Virus record (IMG/VR): IMGVR_UViG_3300017917_003822
Coordinates: 124,001-188,000 of that record
DNA length: 64,000 nt
Strand: one strand, 5' to 3'
From: a virus
Positions 26,676-33,591 of this stretch are shown in pieces; the first letter of the stretch is position 1, and each line of letters begins with the position of its first letter. The translations under genes were made by a program, and so were the position numbers. The notes below the pieces were generated by a model. The model had not been told where the DNA came from and made no database searches. It was given only the letters and a program-made list of their open reading frames with translations.

Positions 26676-28133
26676 ATGTCAGGTAGAAAAATACTTAACT
26701 TTTTCTCTTTTCTAAACGAAGCTAAAAGTGAAACCACAAAGGTTATTGTTCTAACAGGTAATGTTAAGGGTAGTAAAACCTCAAGTTCATTTATGGAGGA
26801 GTGCAAGAAAAGAGGGATTGAATGCCACGTTGTTGATGTAAACGATGCAACATTGGAAAAAGTTTATAATGGGCACCTATTAAAAACTGAGGAGGAACAA
26901 ATATTAATAGAACCAAACTCAACGGTTATAGTTCCTAGAAGAGGAGTATTAGAAAACTCCCACACAAAGCAAATACTCCTTTCTTTGGAGGAAGCTAGAT
27001 ATTTCACAGTAAACACTCTGGAATCTATGGAGATGTGTGAAAATAAGTTCATTACATCTCAAATAATGGAAGAACATAATTTACCCGTACCTAGATATTC
27101 CTTAGTACCAAATGAGGATTTCTTGGATAAGGCTCTTGAAGCTGTTGGAGGTAAATTCCCTGTTGTGATGAAGTTACTTTCGGGAACCCAAGGTATCGGT
27201 GTTTCTATTGTTGATTCCTATGCATCACTGAAATCTGTTTATCAAACAATCAGAAAACTTGATGACACCAATGAGATATTGATACAGGAAAAAATAGATT
27301 CCAAATCTGATCTTAGAATACAGGTTATTGTTAAGAAATTCGACCCATTAAATGCAGGTAAAGATAACTGTATAATTCTCGGATCTATGAAAAGAGAGGC
27401 GGTGGAGAAAGATTTTAGGACTAATTATTCATTAGGTGGTAAAGTTTCTAAATTTGACATTCCGGAGGAATTGGTTGATATAGCTTGCAAAGCAGCAAAT
27501 GCAGTTGGATGTCATTGGTGTGGTGTTGATATTATGATAGATGAAAAAACACAAAAACCCTATATATTGGAGGTCAATTCTTCACCAGGGACCGAGGGTA
27601 TATCCAAAGCTATAGGTAAACCTATTGTTGATGATGTTCTTGATTACATTCTGGATAAAGAAAATTGGGCATTTTCAACACTTGAAGTTGGATATTTAGA
27701 AAATGTCAATATACCAGGAATTGGTTATATGGTAGCTAAATTTGATACTGGGAATGGATCTAAATCTTGCACACTCCATGCTGATGAGGTTGAGGAGAAG
27801 GATGACAAACTTATTTGGAAAGTTGGTGACAAAAAATTCGTAAATGATATCGTTGGATATTCTGATGCTGAAATCGGTAAGGATATTCACACTAGACCTA
27901 TGATAGAGATGGACGTTGTTATCAACGGAGTTACTATACCAAAGGTAAAAATTTCGCCGACCGACAGAACTGATAAAAGTACACCATTCTTAGCAAATAG
28001 AGCTTTTATGAGAAAGGCTGGTTTAATAGTTAATCCACACAAGGCATTTGTTATTAGTGATGAGCCAGAAACTAAATACGAAGTTGGTAAAGCTAAAGGA
28101 GAACCTCATGCAGGAATAGAATTTGAAAAATAA
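26676..28133 (+). CDS. RimK-like ATP-grasp ligase fused to aspartic protease, with tag
   Basis: 485 residues in three parts. The N-terminus MSGRKILNFFSFLNE fits the shared capsid-targeting-like peptide, ending in L-N-E. An ATP-grasp ligase (about 20-325) follows, with MKLLSGTQGIGVSIVDS, ILIQEKIDSKSDLRIQVI, GAxWCGVDIMIDE-like GCHWCGVDIMI and YILEVNSSPGTEGISKA, as in RimK-type peptide ligases that add amino acids such as glutamate to proteins. The last part (about 340-485) is an RimB/DUF785-like retropepsin domain with the active-site AKFDTGNGSKSC near 355. In bacteria RimK and such proteases are often neighbours; a fusion in a phage is unusual. Target protein unknown. Confidence 0.85.
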   Translation: MSGRKILNFFSFLNEAKSETTKVIVLTGNVKGSKTSSSFMEECKKRGIECHVVDVNDATLEKVYNGHLLKTEEEQILIEPNSTVIVPRRGVLENSHTKQILLSLEEARYFTVNTLESMEMCENKFITSQIMEEHNLPVPRYSLVPNEDFLDKALEAVGGKFPVVMKLLSGTQGIGVSIVDSYASLKSVYQTIRKLDDTNEILIQEKIDSKSDLRIQVIVKKFDPLNAGKDNCIILGSMKREAVEKDFRTNYSLGGKVSKFDIPEELVDIACKAANAVGCHWCGVDIMIDEKTQKPYILEVNSSPGTEGISKAIGKPIVDDVLDYILDKENWAFSTLEVGYLENVNIPGIGYMVAKFDTGNGSKSCTLHADEVEEKDDKLIWKVGDKKFVNDIVGYSDAEIGKDIHTRPMIEMDVVINGVTIPKVKISPTDRTDKSTPFLANRAFMRKAGLIVNPHKAFVISDEPETKYEVGKAKGEPHAGIEFEK

Positions 28134-28142
28134 TAAAAAAAC

Positions 28143-28355
28143 ATGGAAAATTTAAAACCGTTCAAACAAGTAAATGAATCTGAGCAGTCAGAAAAGACTG
28201 AAAAAATACAGGTGCTTCTATCTAAGGAAGATTTAACTGACTTAGGTAGAAAAATTTCTAAGGAAGCTCTTGCTAAGGGAGAAGCACCAGTTTCAGTTTC
28301 TCATTATGTGAGAAAGCTTATCAGAAAAAATCTTGGTAAAACTACTACAGATTAA
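28143..28355 (+). CDS. Ribbon-helix-helix-like protein with tag-like N-terminus
   Basis: 70 residues. The N-terminus MENLKPFKQVNE ends in V-N-E like the shared peptide. Residues about 20-65 (KIQVLLSKEDLTDLGRKISKEA...SVSHYVRKLIRKNLG) fit one strand and two helices of a ribbon-helix-helix DNA-binding protein. It could be a repressor or a DNA-associated virion protein. It follows the ATP-grasp gene by 9 nt and its stop overlaps the stop of the convergent minus-strand gene by 4 nt. Confidence 0.6.
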   Translation: MENLKPFKQVNESEQSEKTEKIQVLLSKEDLTDLGRKISKEALAKGEAPVSVSHYVRKLIRKNLGKTTTD

Positions 28356-28678
28356 TTCGAAGAAAGAAATTCAGAATAACTAAGTACCCTGCGGATTCCC
28401 TCCGGCGGGGTATTTTTTTGTTCCTCGTCTGAGTCGACATCTTCCGTTTGGTCTTCAACCTCACCCTGATTTGTTTCTTCCTGGTCCGCATCATCGATGT
28501 CTGATTGTGATTCTTCTTCCGTCGATGTTTCCTCTGTGTCTACATCAACACCAGCTTCAAAATCTGTTGTTTCTTGATCAGTTTCGTCTTGGTTATTCCA
28601 TGTACCTTCACCTTCACTTCTTTCTAATTCAGAATTTAATGAATTCTGAGGAGTTTCTAATTCGTCGTTTTCGAACAT
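28352..28678 (-). CDS. Very acidic protein with C-terminal tag-like motif
   Basis: 108 residues, almost entirely Asp, Glu, Gln, Ser and Thr between residues 15 and 90, so probably disordered. The C-terminus GIRRVLSYSEFLSSN matches KSLLSYVDFIKKRKK at the end of the protein at 3690 and the N-terminal tags of others. Acidic small proteins such as T4 gp67 are prohead core components, which is a possible parallel. It is on the minus strand, divergent from 28717, and is expressed from a shared AT-rich promoter region. Confidence 0.65.
   Translation of the reverse strand: MFENDELETPQNSLNSELERSEGEGTWNNQDETDQETTDFEAGVDVDTEETSTEEESQSDIDDADQEETNQGEVEDQTEDVDSDEEQKNTPPEGIRRVLSYSEFLSSN
28384..28418 (+). 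terminator. Intrinsic terminator inside the opposing gene
   Basis: Stem GTACCC-TG-CGG / CCG-GC-GGGGTA followed by seven T on the plus strand. It lies within the 3' end of the convergent minus-strand CDS. Confidence 0.7.
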
Positions 28679-28702
28679 AATATTAATATTTAAAAAGTTT
28701 AT

Positions 28703-28716
28703 GAAATATATATCAC
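28703..28716. promoter_or_regulatory. Putative bidirectional late promoter
   Basis: GAAATATATATCAC reads as an ATATATA box on both strands. It abuts the plus-strand ATG at 28717 and lies 25 nt before the minus-strand ATG at 28678. Confidence 0.45.
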
Positions 28717-29037
28717 ATGAGAAAAATATTAGAATTCGATGATTATCTGGAGGATGATCTCGATCTTAATGACTTTGAAAAATCCCAAATAAGAACCTGG
28801 ATAGGAAAATATGAGAGGTATTTCAATTTTCATGACAGCGGAAATTTCATAGATTCAATAGATCAAATAACAAAAGATGCTGTCCAGCAGCTTGGTATAG
28901 ACAAAAGTAAAACTGATGCCGTCCAGGATTATCTGGAGAGTTTATATGATCTTTCGGATGGGCTTTCCGTTATTATGGCACCCGGACCAGAAATAATTCA
29001 AACTGGAATCGATCAGGTTCAAAGATTCCAATATTAA
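28717..29037 (+). CDS. Orphan protein with capsid-targeting-like N-terminus
   Basis: 106 residues. The N-terminus MRKILEFDDYLEDDLD resembles MKNILSFKDY at 3027 and the other tags, although L-E-D replaces the usual x-N-E. The rest looks helical and acidic (KDAVQQLGIDKSKTDAVQDYLESLYDLSDG). No motif is known. The start codon directly follows the promoter box, so the transcript may be leaderless. Confidence 0.65.
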   Translation: MRKILEFDDYLEDDLDLNDFEKSQIRTWIGKYERYFNFHDSGNFIDSIDQITKDAVQQLGIDKSKTDAVQDYLESLYDLSDGLSVIMAPGPEIIQTGIDQVQRFQY

Positions 29038-29089
29038 ATTGAAACTTTTTTTTAAGCTCGTCTATAAATCATAAATAATCGAGATATTT

Positions 29090-30514
29090 ATGGACTTACT
29101 TTCAGCTTTACAACAAGAGAATACCGTAACCGAGAATGGTATGGTGACTAACTCTAGCTCTCTGAAAAATACACTAGATCTTTTCTTTAGAATAGGTGCT
29201 TTGAGAGCAGCGGACCAACAGGATATAGTAAGACAATTTACTCTAGCTTTTGATGAGTCTCCTCAGGATGCTCTTAGAATCTTATTCTGGGCAAGAGATG
29301 TGAGAGGTGGTGCTGGTGAAAGAAGAGTTTTTAGAATCTGTATGTCTCACTTGGCTGAGAGCAATCCACAATCTCTGATTAAAAATTTACACCTAATCCC
29401 AGAATACGGTAGATGGGACGATCTGCTTGTTTTCGCAGGGACTAAGGTTGAGGATGATGCTTTCGACATAATTAAGACCGCATTATATAGTGCTGATAGA
29501 CTTTGTGCCAAATGGATGCCAAGAAAAGGAACCGTTTCCAATGCACTCAGAAAGTATTTGGGGCTAACTCCGAAGGAATATAGAAAACTTCTTGTCGAAA
29601 CCACTGATGTTGTTGAGCAAAAAATGTGTTCCAATAAATTCAACGAAATCGATTATTCAAAAGTTCCTTCACTTGCTGCCGCTAGATACCAGGCCGCATT
29701 TATTAAGAAGGATTCTGATAGATACACCGAATACTTATTAGAGCTGCGAAAACCAGAAGGTGAAAAAACAGCTAAGATTAATGCTTCCGCGGTCTACCCA
29801 TATGATGTTGTCAAATCTCTAAACAGAGGAGTTTGGGAGGTTGCAAATGAACAATGGAATGCACTGCCTAATTATATGGAAGGATCTAGTGAGATGGTAC
29901 TTCCGGTTGTTGATGTCTCTGGTTCAATGACGTCTCCCGTAAGTAGAGGAGGTACACTTAGCTGTATGGACGTTGCTGTTTCATTGGGTCTTTATATTTC
30001 GGAAAGAAATGATGGTCCTTTTAAAGATCATTTCATTACCTTCTCTGAAACTCCAGAATTACAAAAACTTGGTGGTAATTTAAAGGAAAGGTATTTACAA
30101 CTGCGATCATCTGAATGGGGAATGAGTACTAATTTGATCTCCGTATTTGATCTTATTTTGAATCAAGCAACCAAACATAATGTTCCACAGAACAACATGC
30201 CAACCAAAATTCTAATTCTTTCTGACATGGAATTCAACGAGGCGATAGAAGACGGTGAAAGTGTTTCGGCTATAAAAGCAATCAGATCTAAATATGATGC
30301 TGCTGGATATAAAACACCTGACGTAATATTCTGGAATATACAAAGCAGAAGAGGAAATAATATACCGGTCAGATTCGATGAGAGAGGAACTGCTTTAATC
30401 TCAGGATTCTCACCTTCCATTATGAAGTCACTACTTAATGGAAAATCGATTAGTCCTATGGATATCATGTACGAAACTATAAATTCACCTAGATATGAAA
30501 GTATTAAGGCCTGA
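29090..30514 (+). CDS. Ro60-like TROVE/vWA protein (DUF2828 family)
   Basis: 474 residues. The first half (about 20-250) is helical with RILFWARDVRGGAGERRVFR and LIPEYGRWDDLLVF, typical of the HEAT-like TROVE/DUF2828 region. The second half is a von Willebrand A domain with the MIDAS motif VVDVSGSMTSPV near 282 and a later LSDMEF. Ro60 proteins bind misfolded RNAs and Y RNAs as a ring; DUF2828 proteins share this two-domain plan and are found in phages and hosts, but their RNA partners are largely unstudied. A structured non-coding RNA candidate lies 270 nt downstream (30781-30965). The following small gene overlaps it by 20 nt. Confidence 0.8.
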   Translation: MDLLSALQQENTVTENGMVTNSSSLKNTLDLFFRIGALRAADQQDIVRQFTLAFDESPQDALRILFWARDVRGGAGERRVFRICMSHLAESNPQSLIKNLHLIPEYGRWDDLLVFAGTKVEDDAFDIIKTALYSADRLCAKWMPRKGTVSNALRKYLGLTPKEYRKLLVETTDVVEQKMCSNKFNEIDYSKVPSLAAARYQAAFIKKDSDRYTEYLLELRKPEGEKTAKINASAVYPYDVVKSLNRGVWEVANEQWNALPNYMEGSSEMVLPVVDVSGSMTSPVSRGGTLSCMDVAVSLGLYISERNDGPFKDHFITFSETPELQKLGGNLKERYLQLRSSEWGMSTNLISVFDLILNQATKHNVPQNNMPTKILILSDMEFNEAIEDGESVSAIKAIRSKYDAAGYKTPDVIFWNIQSRRGNNIPVRFDERGTALISGFSPSIMKSLLNGKSISPMDIMYETINSPRYESIKA

Positions 30515-30758
30515 AGCTAGTGAATGTATAAGAGGCGAATCTCTTATTGATGCACTCCTAGATGATGCTGTCATCCAGGCATATAATATAACCGATGATG
30601 AGTATAATAAAATCTGTAGGGAAGCATCGACTGAGGAACTAGATGATTTTTTAGATCCAGTATTTTCATCATCAGGGGTTACATTTTCATCAAGGAAAAA
30701 AGGATTAAAAATAAGAAATAAATATATCGATTATTATCGAAACATTTTTTCAAATTAG
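30495..30758 (+). CDS. Small orphan coupled to the Ro60-like gene
   Basis: 87 residues. It overlaps the 3' end of the TROVE/vWA gene by 20 nt, so its translation is probably coupled. N-terminal two thirds are acidic and helical (ESLIDALLDDAVIQAYNITDDEYNKICREA), the end basic (SSRKKGLKIRNKYIDYYRNIF). It could be a partner of the upstream protein, but this rests only on position. Confidence 0.6.
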   Translation: MKVLRPEASECIRGESLIDALLDDAVIQAYNITDDEYNKICREASTEELDDFLDPVFSSSGVTFSSRKKGLKIRNKYIDYYRNIFSN

Positions 30759-30780
30759 GTATATAATATTATATAAATAA
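30759..30780 (+). promoter_or_regulatory. Putative promoter for the non-coding RNA
   Basis: GTATATAATA followed by TATATAAATAA directly before the first helix at 30781. Both resemble the late-type box. Confidence 0.4.
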
Positions 30781-30965
30781 AGAATCGTTTCAGCAAAGAT
30801 TACAACTATATGACAGCGAATCAGACTTCAATGCCTGATTTAAAAAAAACCGATTCTGAAAAAATACAAGGGATTGTTACAGCACAATACACAACTATTA
30901 TATTTAAGCAATAATTTAGAAAACCAATCCCGCTAATTTAAACCCGGTTCCAACAGGACCGGGTT
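30781..30965 (+). ncRNA. Candidate structured RNA with two bulged-C helices
   Basis: A 290-nt stretch without a convincing gene holds three stem-loops in a row. Helix 1 pairs 30781-30787 with 30851-30857 and, after a bulged C at 30850, 30788-30790 with 30847-30849; inside it is AATCAG/CTGATT (30819-30824, 30835-30840). Helix 2 pairs 30870-30876 with 30925-30931 and, after a bulged C at 30924, 30877-30878 with 30922-30923. The third is the terminator. The two main helices have the same plan: 7 bp, bulged C on the 3' strand, then A-U pairs. The neighbouring Ro60-like gene makes a Y-RNA-like partner plausible. A 34-codon frame (30810-30914) also crosses it. Confidence 0.45.
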
Positions 30966-30968
30966 TTT
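30941..30968 (+). terminator. Intrinsic terminator
   Basis: Stem AACCCGGT / ACCGGGTT with nine-base loop, then a T-run. It ends the non-coding RNA candidate. Confidence 0.85.
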
Positions 30969-30992
30969 ATTTGATCGTAAAAATCATAAATA

Positions 30993-31025
30993 TTTTTTTT
31001 AATCCGAGGTACTTTCTTATATTTG
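30993..31025 (+). promoter_or_regulatory. Host-like promoter (poly-T, AATCC, 12 bp, TATATTTG)
   Basis: Full match to the shared layout with TATATTTG at 31018-31025, 25 nt before the gene at 31050. Confidence 0.75.
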
Positions 31026-31049
31026 TGAAACAAAAAATAAAATATAATT

Positions 31050-31379
31050 ATGGAAAAACCAAAAATTAATTTTAAGGAACTTGCTGAATCTTTTAAGAAA
31101 TTTTTCAGTAATTTAGGTAAGGTAGTTGTTATTTTAACTTCTATCGCATCGGGCTACGCAGCTGCAGAAATCTATCACAGATATGAAATGTCAATATCTG
31201 TTCAGAAAATGCAGACTCCTAGAGAGGGTGAGGAAATATCAGCTTTTGCAAATAACGAGGTGTTAATTATCATGGATAGTAAATCTGGGAGATATACATC
31301 CTATACAAAGGATGCAGCTATCGAGATCTCCAATGTTGTTATCAAGAACCACATTTTAAATAACAAGAGCAATAAGTAA
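31050..31379 (+). CDS. Single-span membrane protein
   Basis: 109 residues. A membrane span at about 23-42 (VVVILTSIASGYAAAEIYH) separates a basic N-terminal segment from a soluble C-terminal domain of about 65 residues. It shares its last base with the start of the lytic transglycosylase gene, so the two are translated together. It may anchor or accompany that enzyme, or be a superinfection or lysis factor; the sequence alone does not decide. Confidence 0.6.
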   Translation: MEKPKINFKELAESFKKFFSNLGKVVVILTSIASGYAAAEIYHRYEMSISVQKMQTPREGEEISAFANNEVLIIMDSKSGRYTSYTKDAAIEISNVVIKNHILNNKSNK

Positions 31380-31900
31380 TGTTTAGAGCCATATTTACAC
31401 TTCTTGGTGCATTTATGTTGGCCACACTTACTTTCTTTTATTTTGAAACCAGTGAGTTAGTAATTATGGAGGAAACTAGGGTAAATGGTGAACCGATAGA
31501 TTCCAGTTCACCACCTAGTCTCCAGATGTACCATTACATTGAGAAGTATGCCAATGAGTATGATATCCCAAGGGATTATGCTTACGGTATAGCCTGGAAG
31601 GAAACACGATATCGTGGTCCATTTCAGTGGGAATATAACCACGCTCAAACAAGCTATGCTGGAGCGGTGGGACCTATGCAAATTATGCCATCTACTGCAA
31701 ATATGATGTGGAGAGGTAAAAAAATTTCTAGATCGGAGCTTAAAAATAACATAGAATTAAATGTTAAAACTAGTATGAAGCTTCTACGTCATTTAAAAAA
31801 CAGATACGGGAACTGGAAAATAGTTTTCGGTGCTTATAATACTGGACGTCCGATGGTCAACCAGTATGCGATAGATGTTTATAATTTTAAAGCAAATTAG
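31379..31900 (+). CDS. Membrane-anchored lytic transglycosylase (SLT)
   Basis: 173 residues. An N-terminal hydrophobic segment (about 2-22) serves as signal anchor. The SLT lysozyme-like domain (about 50-165) shows IPRDYAYGIAWKETRY with the catalytic Glu, AGAVGPMQIMPSTANMMW (the G-x-M-Q motif) and VFGAYNTGRPMV (the A-Y-N motif). It cleaves the MurNAc-GlcNAc bond with formation of a 1,6-anhydro product. It is the second peptidoglycan enzyme here besides the amidase at 7889, and may act in DNA entry or lysis. It is driven from the host-like promoter at 30993. Confidence 0.88.
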   Translation: MFRAIFTLLGAFMLATLTFFYFETSELVIMEETRVNGEPIDSSSPPSLQMYHYIEKYANEYDIPRDYAYGIAWKETRYRGPFQWEYNHAQTSYAGAVGPMQIMPSTANMMWRGKKISRSELKNNIELNVKTSMKLLRHLKNRYGNWKIVFGAYNTGRPMVNQYAIDVYNFKAN

Positions 31901-31906
31901 AACCAA

Positions 31907-31987
31907 ATGGTTAAACTTTTTCTAATATTATGTGTGGTGGTCATATTTTTATGGCTAGTGAGTCCCGACGAAAAAAAGAATCCCTGA
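31907..31987 (+). CDS. 26-residue membrane micropeptide
   Basis: MVKLFLILCVVVIFLWLVSP followed by DEKKNP: one hydrophobic span and a short charged tail. It starts 6 nt after the transglycosylase stop and its last codons overlap the terminator stem, so it would be the last gene of that operon. It may be a small spanin- or holin-like helper, but this is only suggested by size and place. Confidence 0.45.
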   Translation: MVKLFLILCVVVIFLWLVSPDEKKNP

Positions 31988-32003
31988 TGGATTCTTTTTG
32001 TTT
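31973..32003 (+). terminator. Intrinsic terminator
   Basis: Stem AAAAAGAATCC / GGATTCTTTTT with a 5-base loop, followed by further T. Confidence 0.85.
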
Positions 32004-32072
32004 TTAGTGATATAATTAATTTGGGAGTTATTTTTTATTTCAATCCCCTCTTATAAATTCTTAAAAATATTA

Positions 32073-32999
32073 ATGAAACCAACTAAAGCACTTTATGTGG
32101 ATTGGCATTTACCCAAAAAGTTCCAGGGTAAAAATAGGCCATCCAAGAGACCCTGGGAAATAGCTATGGTAATCAGAACAACATTTTTTTCCAGAGAAAT
32201 GAATAATCTATCCCCTATTTTATATTGCGATCAGGATATGTATGATTATTATGAGTCGATAGATTTACTTAAGCATTTCGATGAGGTGTATCCCATTCTA
32301 CCCACTGACTTATCATTTAATGATTTTAATCCATCGATATTTTGGGCCGCTGGTAAATTTCTTGCTATGCAGCACTGCAAGGATAATTTTTTAATGATTG
32401 ATTTAGATGCAGAGATTAGATTTAAACTAGATTTTGAAGAATGTGATGTTTTCTGTGCTCATAGGGAGGAAGTTTCTGAAGGAGATTTGTGGTTTTATCC
32501 AAACCCTGAATATCTCGATACTAAAAATTATTTAGCTGAAAGACACAATATTTCTTGGTCTAATATGGCTTATAATACTTCGGTTCTGTGTTTTAAAAAT
32601 CTTGACGATGCTAAGGAATACGCTAATTCAGCTCTTGATTTTATTAAAAGTATAGATTCCATAAACCCAGCTTTCGAGAGAGTTGCTTATATACTTTTGG
32701 CAGAGCAAAGATTTCTTTATGAGTATTGCAGATCAAAAAATCTTGATGTTAATGTGCTCATAAACGGGAAGTACATTCCGACAGGAGCAAAAAGTGGGGT
32801 TTCTCCATTCGTTGATTCAAATTTGGAAGAAGTTGCAGAGAGAGGGTTTTTGCATGTATGGGGATTTAAAAACGAAATGGCAAAAGACAAAGACACTGAG
32901 GATTCTTTTTTTGGCTCTCTGATGTCATCAAGACTAAATCTAAGAGATGATATTGTTAATTCAGTTTCAAAAAATTACGAGCTTTATATGGATAAATAA
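32073..32999 (+). CDS. Putative glycosyltransferase (GT-A-like)
   Basis: 308 residues. The segment KDNFLMIDLDAEIRFKLDF near 105-122 has a D-x-D type motif after a hydrophobic strand, as in GT-A nucleotide-sugar transferases, and SVLCFKNLDDAKEYANSAL and the late HVWGFKNEM also fit such enzymes (glycosyltransferase-like capsule proteins). No membrane span or signal is seen. Assigned by fold-level resemblance rather than a strong family match. It precedes the tmRNA gene and stands alone between two terminated units. Confidence 0.55.
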   Translation: MKPTKALYVDWHLPKKFQGKNRPSKRPWEIAMVIRTTFFSREMNNLSPILYCDQDMYDYYESIDLLKHFDEVYPILPTDLSFNDFNPSIFWAAGKFLAMQHCKDNFLMIDLDAEIRFKLDFEECDVFCAHREEVSEGDLWFYPNPEYLDTKNYLAERHNISWSNMAYNTSVLCFKNLDDAKEYANSALDFIKSIDSINPAFERVAYILLAEQRFLYEYCRSKNLDVNVLINGKYIPTGAKSGVSPFVDSNLEEVAERGFLHVWGFKNEMAKDKDTEDSFFGSLMSSRLNLRDDIVNSVSKNYELYMDK

Positions 33000-33037
33000 T
33001 ATCCATATAAGTGAAACAAAAAAAGAAACTGATAGTT

Positions 33038-33051
33038 TAATATATAAATAT
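33038..33051 (+). promoter_or_regulatory. Putative late promoter of the tmRNA gene
   Basis: TAATATATAAATAT ends directly before the first G of the tmRNA acceptor stem. Confidence 0.45.
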
Positions 33052-33522
33052 GGGGCTGACCAGGTATTGATTGGCAGAATTGGTTCTTTGAGATGCAGGC
33101 AGAGTTAGTATTGGAAACTCTTTAATAACCTATACAAAGCTTTAAACGGCAAAACAAATGTTTGGGATGCTATCAACGCGTTTGGTGCTCCCGTAGCTGA
33201 AGTTGAGTACGCAGTAGCTGCTTAACCTCCGGGCCTCACTTGCCTAGAAACAGAAAGGTGAAAGAAAATCCAGATGGCTCCCTTAATAGTCTTGGCTGAC
33301 CAAGAGCATCTGACCGTAATCGGTCTATACAGGGGGCGAAAGAGTGCGGGTAGCAGGGGCAGGCCCGTCTAAAATAACTAGTTGCCGACCAGGTTGTTTG
33401 GAAGTTTGGTTCCCACATATATCAAATTTCATATTTTGCTAATTTAGAAAAATTAGCTAAGCCTGTGAATGAGTCCTTAGGGTTAACTGAGCAAGACGGC
33501 GGTTCGATTCCGCCCAGTTCCA
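33052..33522 (+). ncRNA. ssrA: tmRNA (transfer-messenger RNA)
   Basis: 471 nt. The 5' end GGGGCUG (33052-33058) pairs with CAGUUCC (33515-33521), followed by discriminator A; CCA is not encoded. The T-arm is GGCGG-TTCGATT-CCGCC (33498-33514). Helix P2 pairs 33095-33100 with 33461-33466. Pseudoknot 1: GAGTT/AACTC (33102-33106, 33116-33120) with loop bases 33108-33114 pairing to CCTATAC (33129-33135). The tag frame most likely resumes at GGC 33148 (preceded by TAAAC, like the E. coli UAGUC) and stops at TAA 33223-33225: 25 codons, starting GKTNVWD and ending EYAVAA. The usual tag is about 8-15 residues, so this one is long. It rescues stalled ribosomes with SmpB and marks the product for ClpXP. 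No smpB is seen in the window. Confidence 0.93.
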
Positions 33523-33525
33523 CTG

Positions 33526-33553
33526 AAAGTTCCGGTAACACCGGAACTTTTTT
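33526..33553 (+). terminator. Intrinsic terminator of the tmRNA gene
   Basis: Stem AAAGTTCCGG / CCGGAACTTT with loop TAACA and following T, starting 3 nt after the mature 3' end. Confidence 0.9.
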
Positions 33554-33560
33554 AGTTTAG

Positions 33561-33572
33561 CGATATATAATT
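33561..33572 (+). promoter_or_regulatory. Putative late promoter (CGATATATAATT)
   Basis: Box 20 nt before the ATG at 33592, just after the tmRNA terminator. Confidence 0.45.
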
Positions 33573-33591
33573 TAAAAATAAAACAAATCTT

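Noticed and set aside
30810-30914. A 34-codon frame in the non-coding RNA candidate
   Set aside because: Possible, but it has no family match, no ribosome-binding context, and crosses the two regular stems. It is mentioned in the RNA entry rather than called as a gene.
33236-33418. Antisense frame of 60 codons within the tmRNA
   Set aside because: It lies wholly inside the tmRNA structure and has no promoter or start context.
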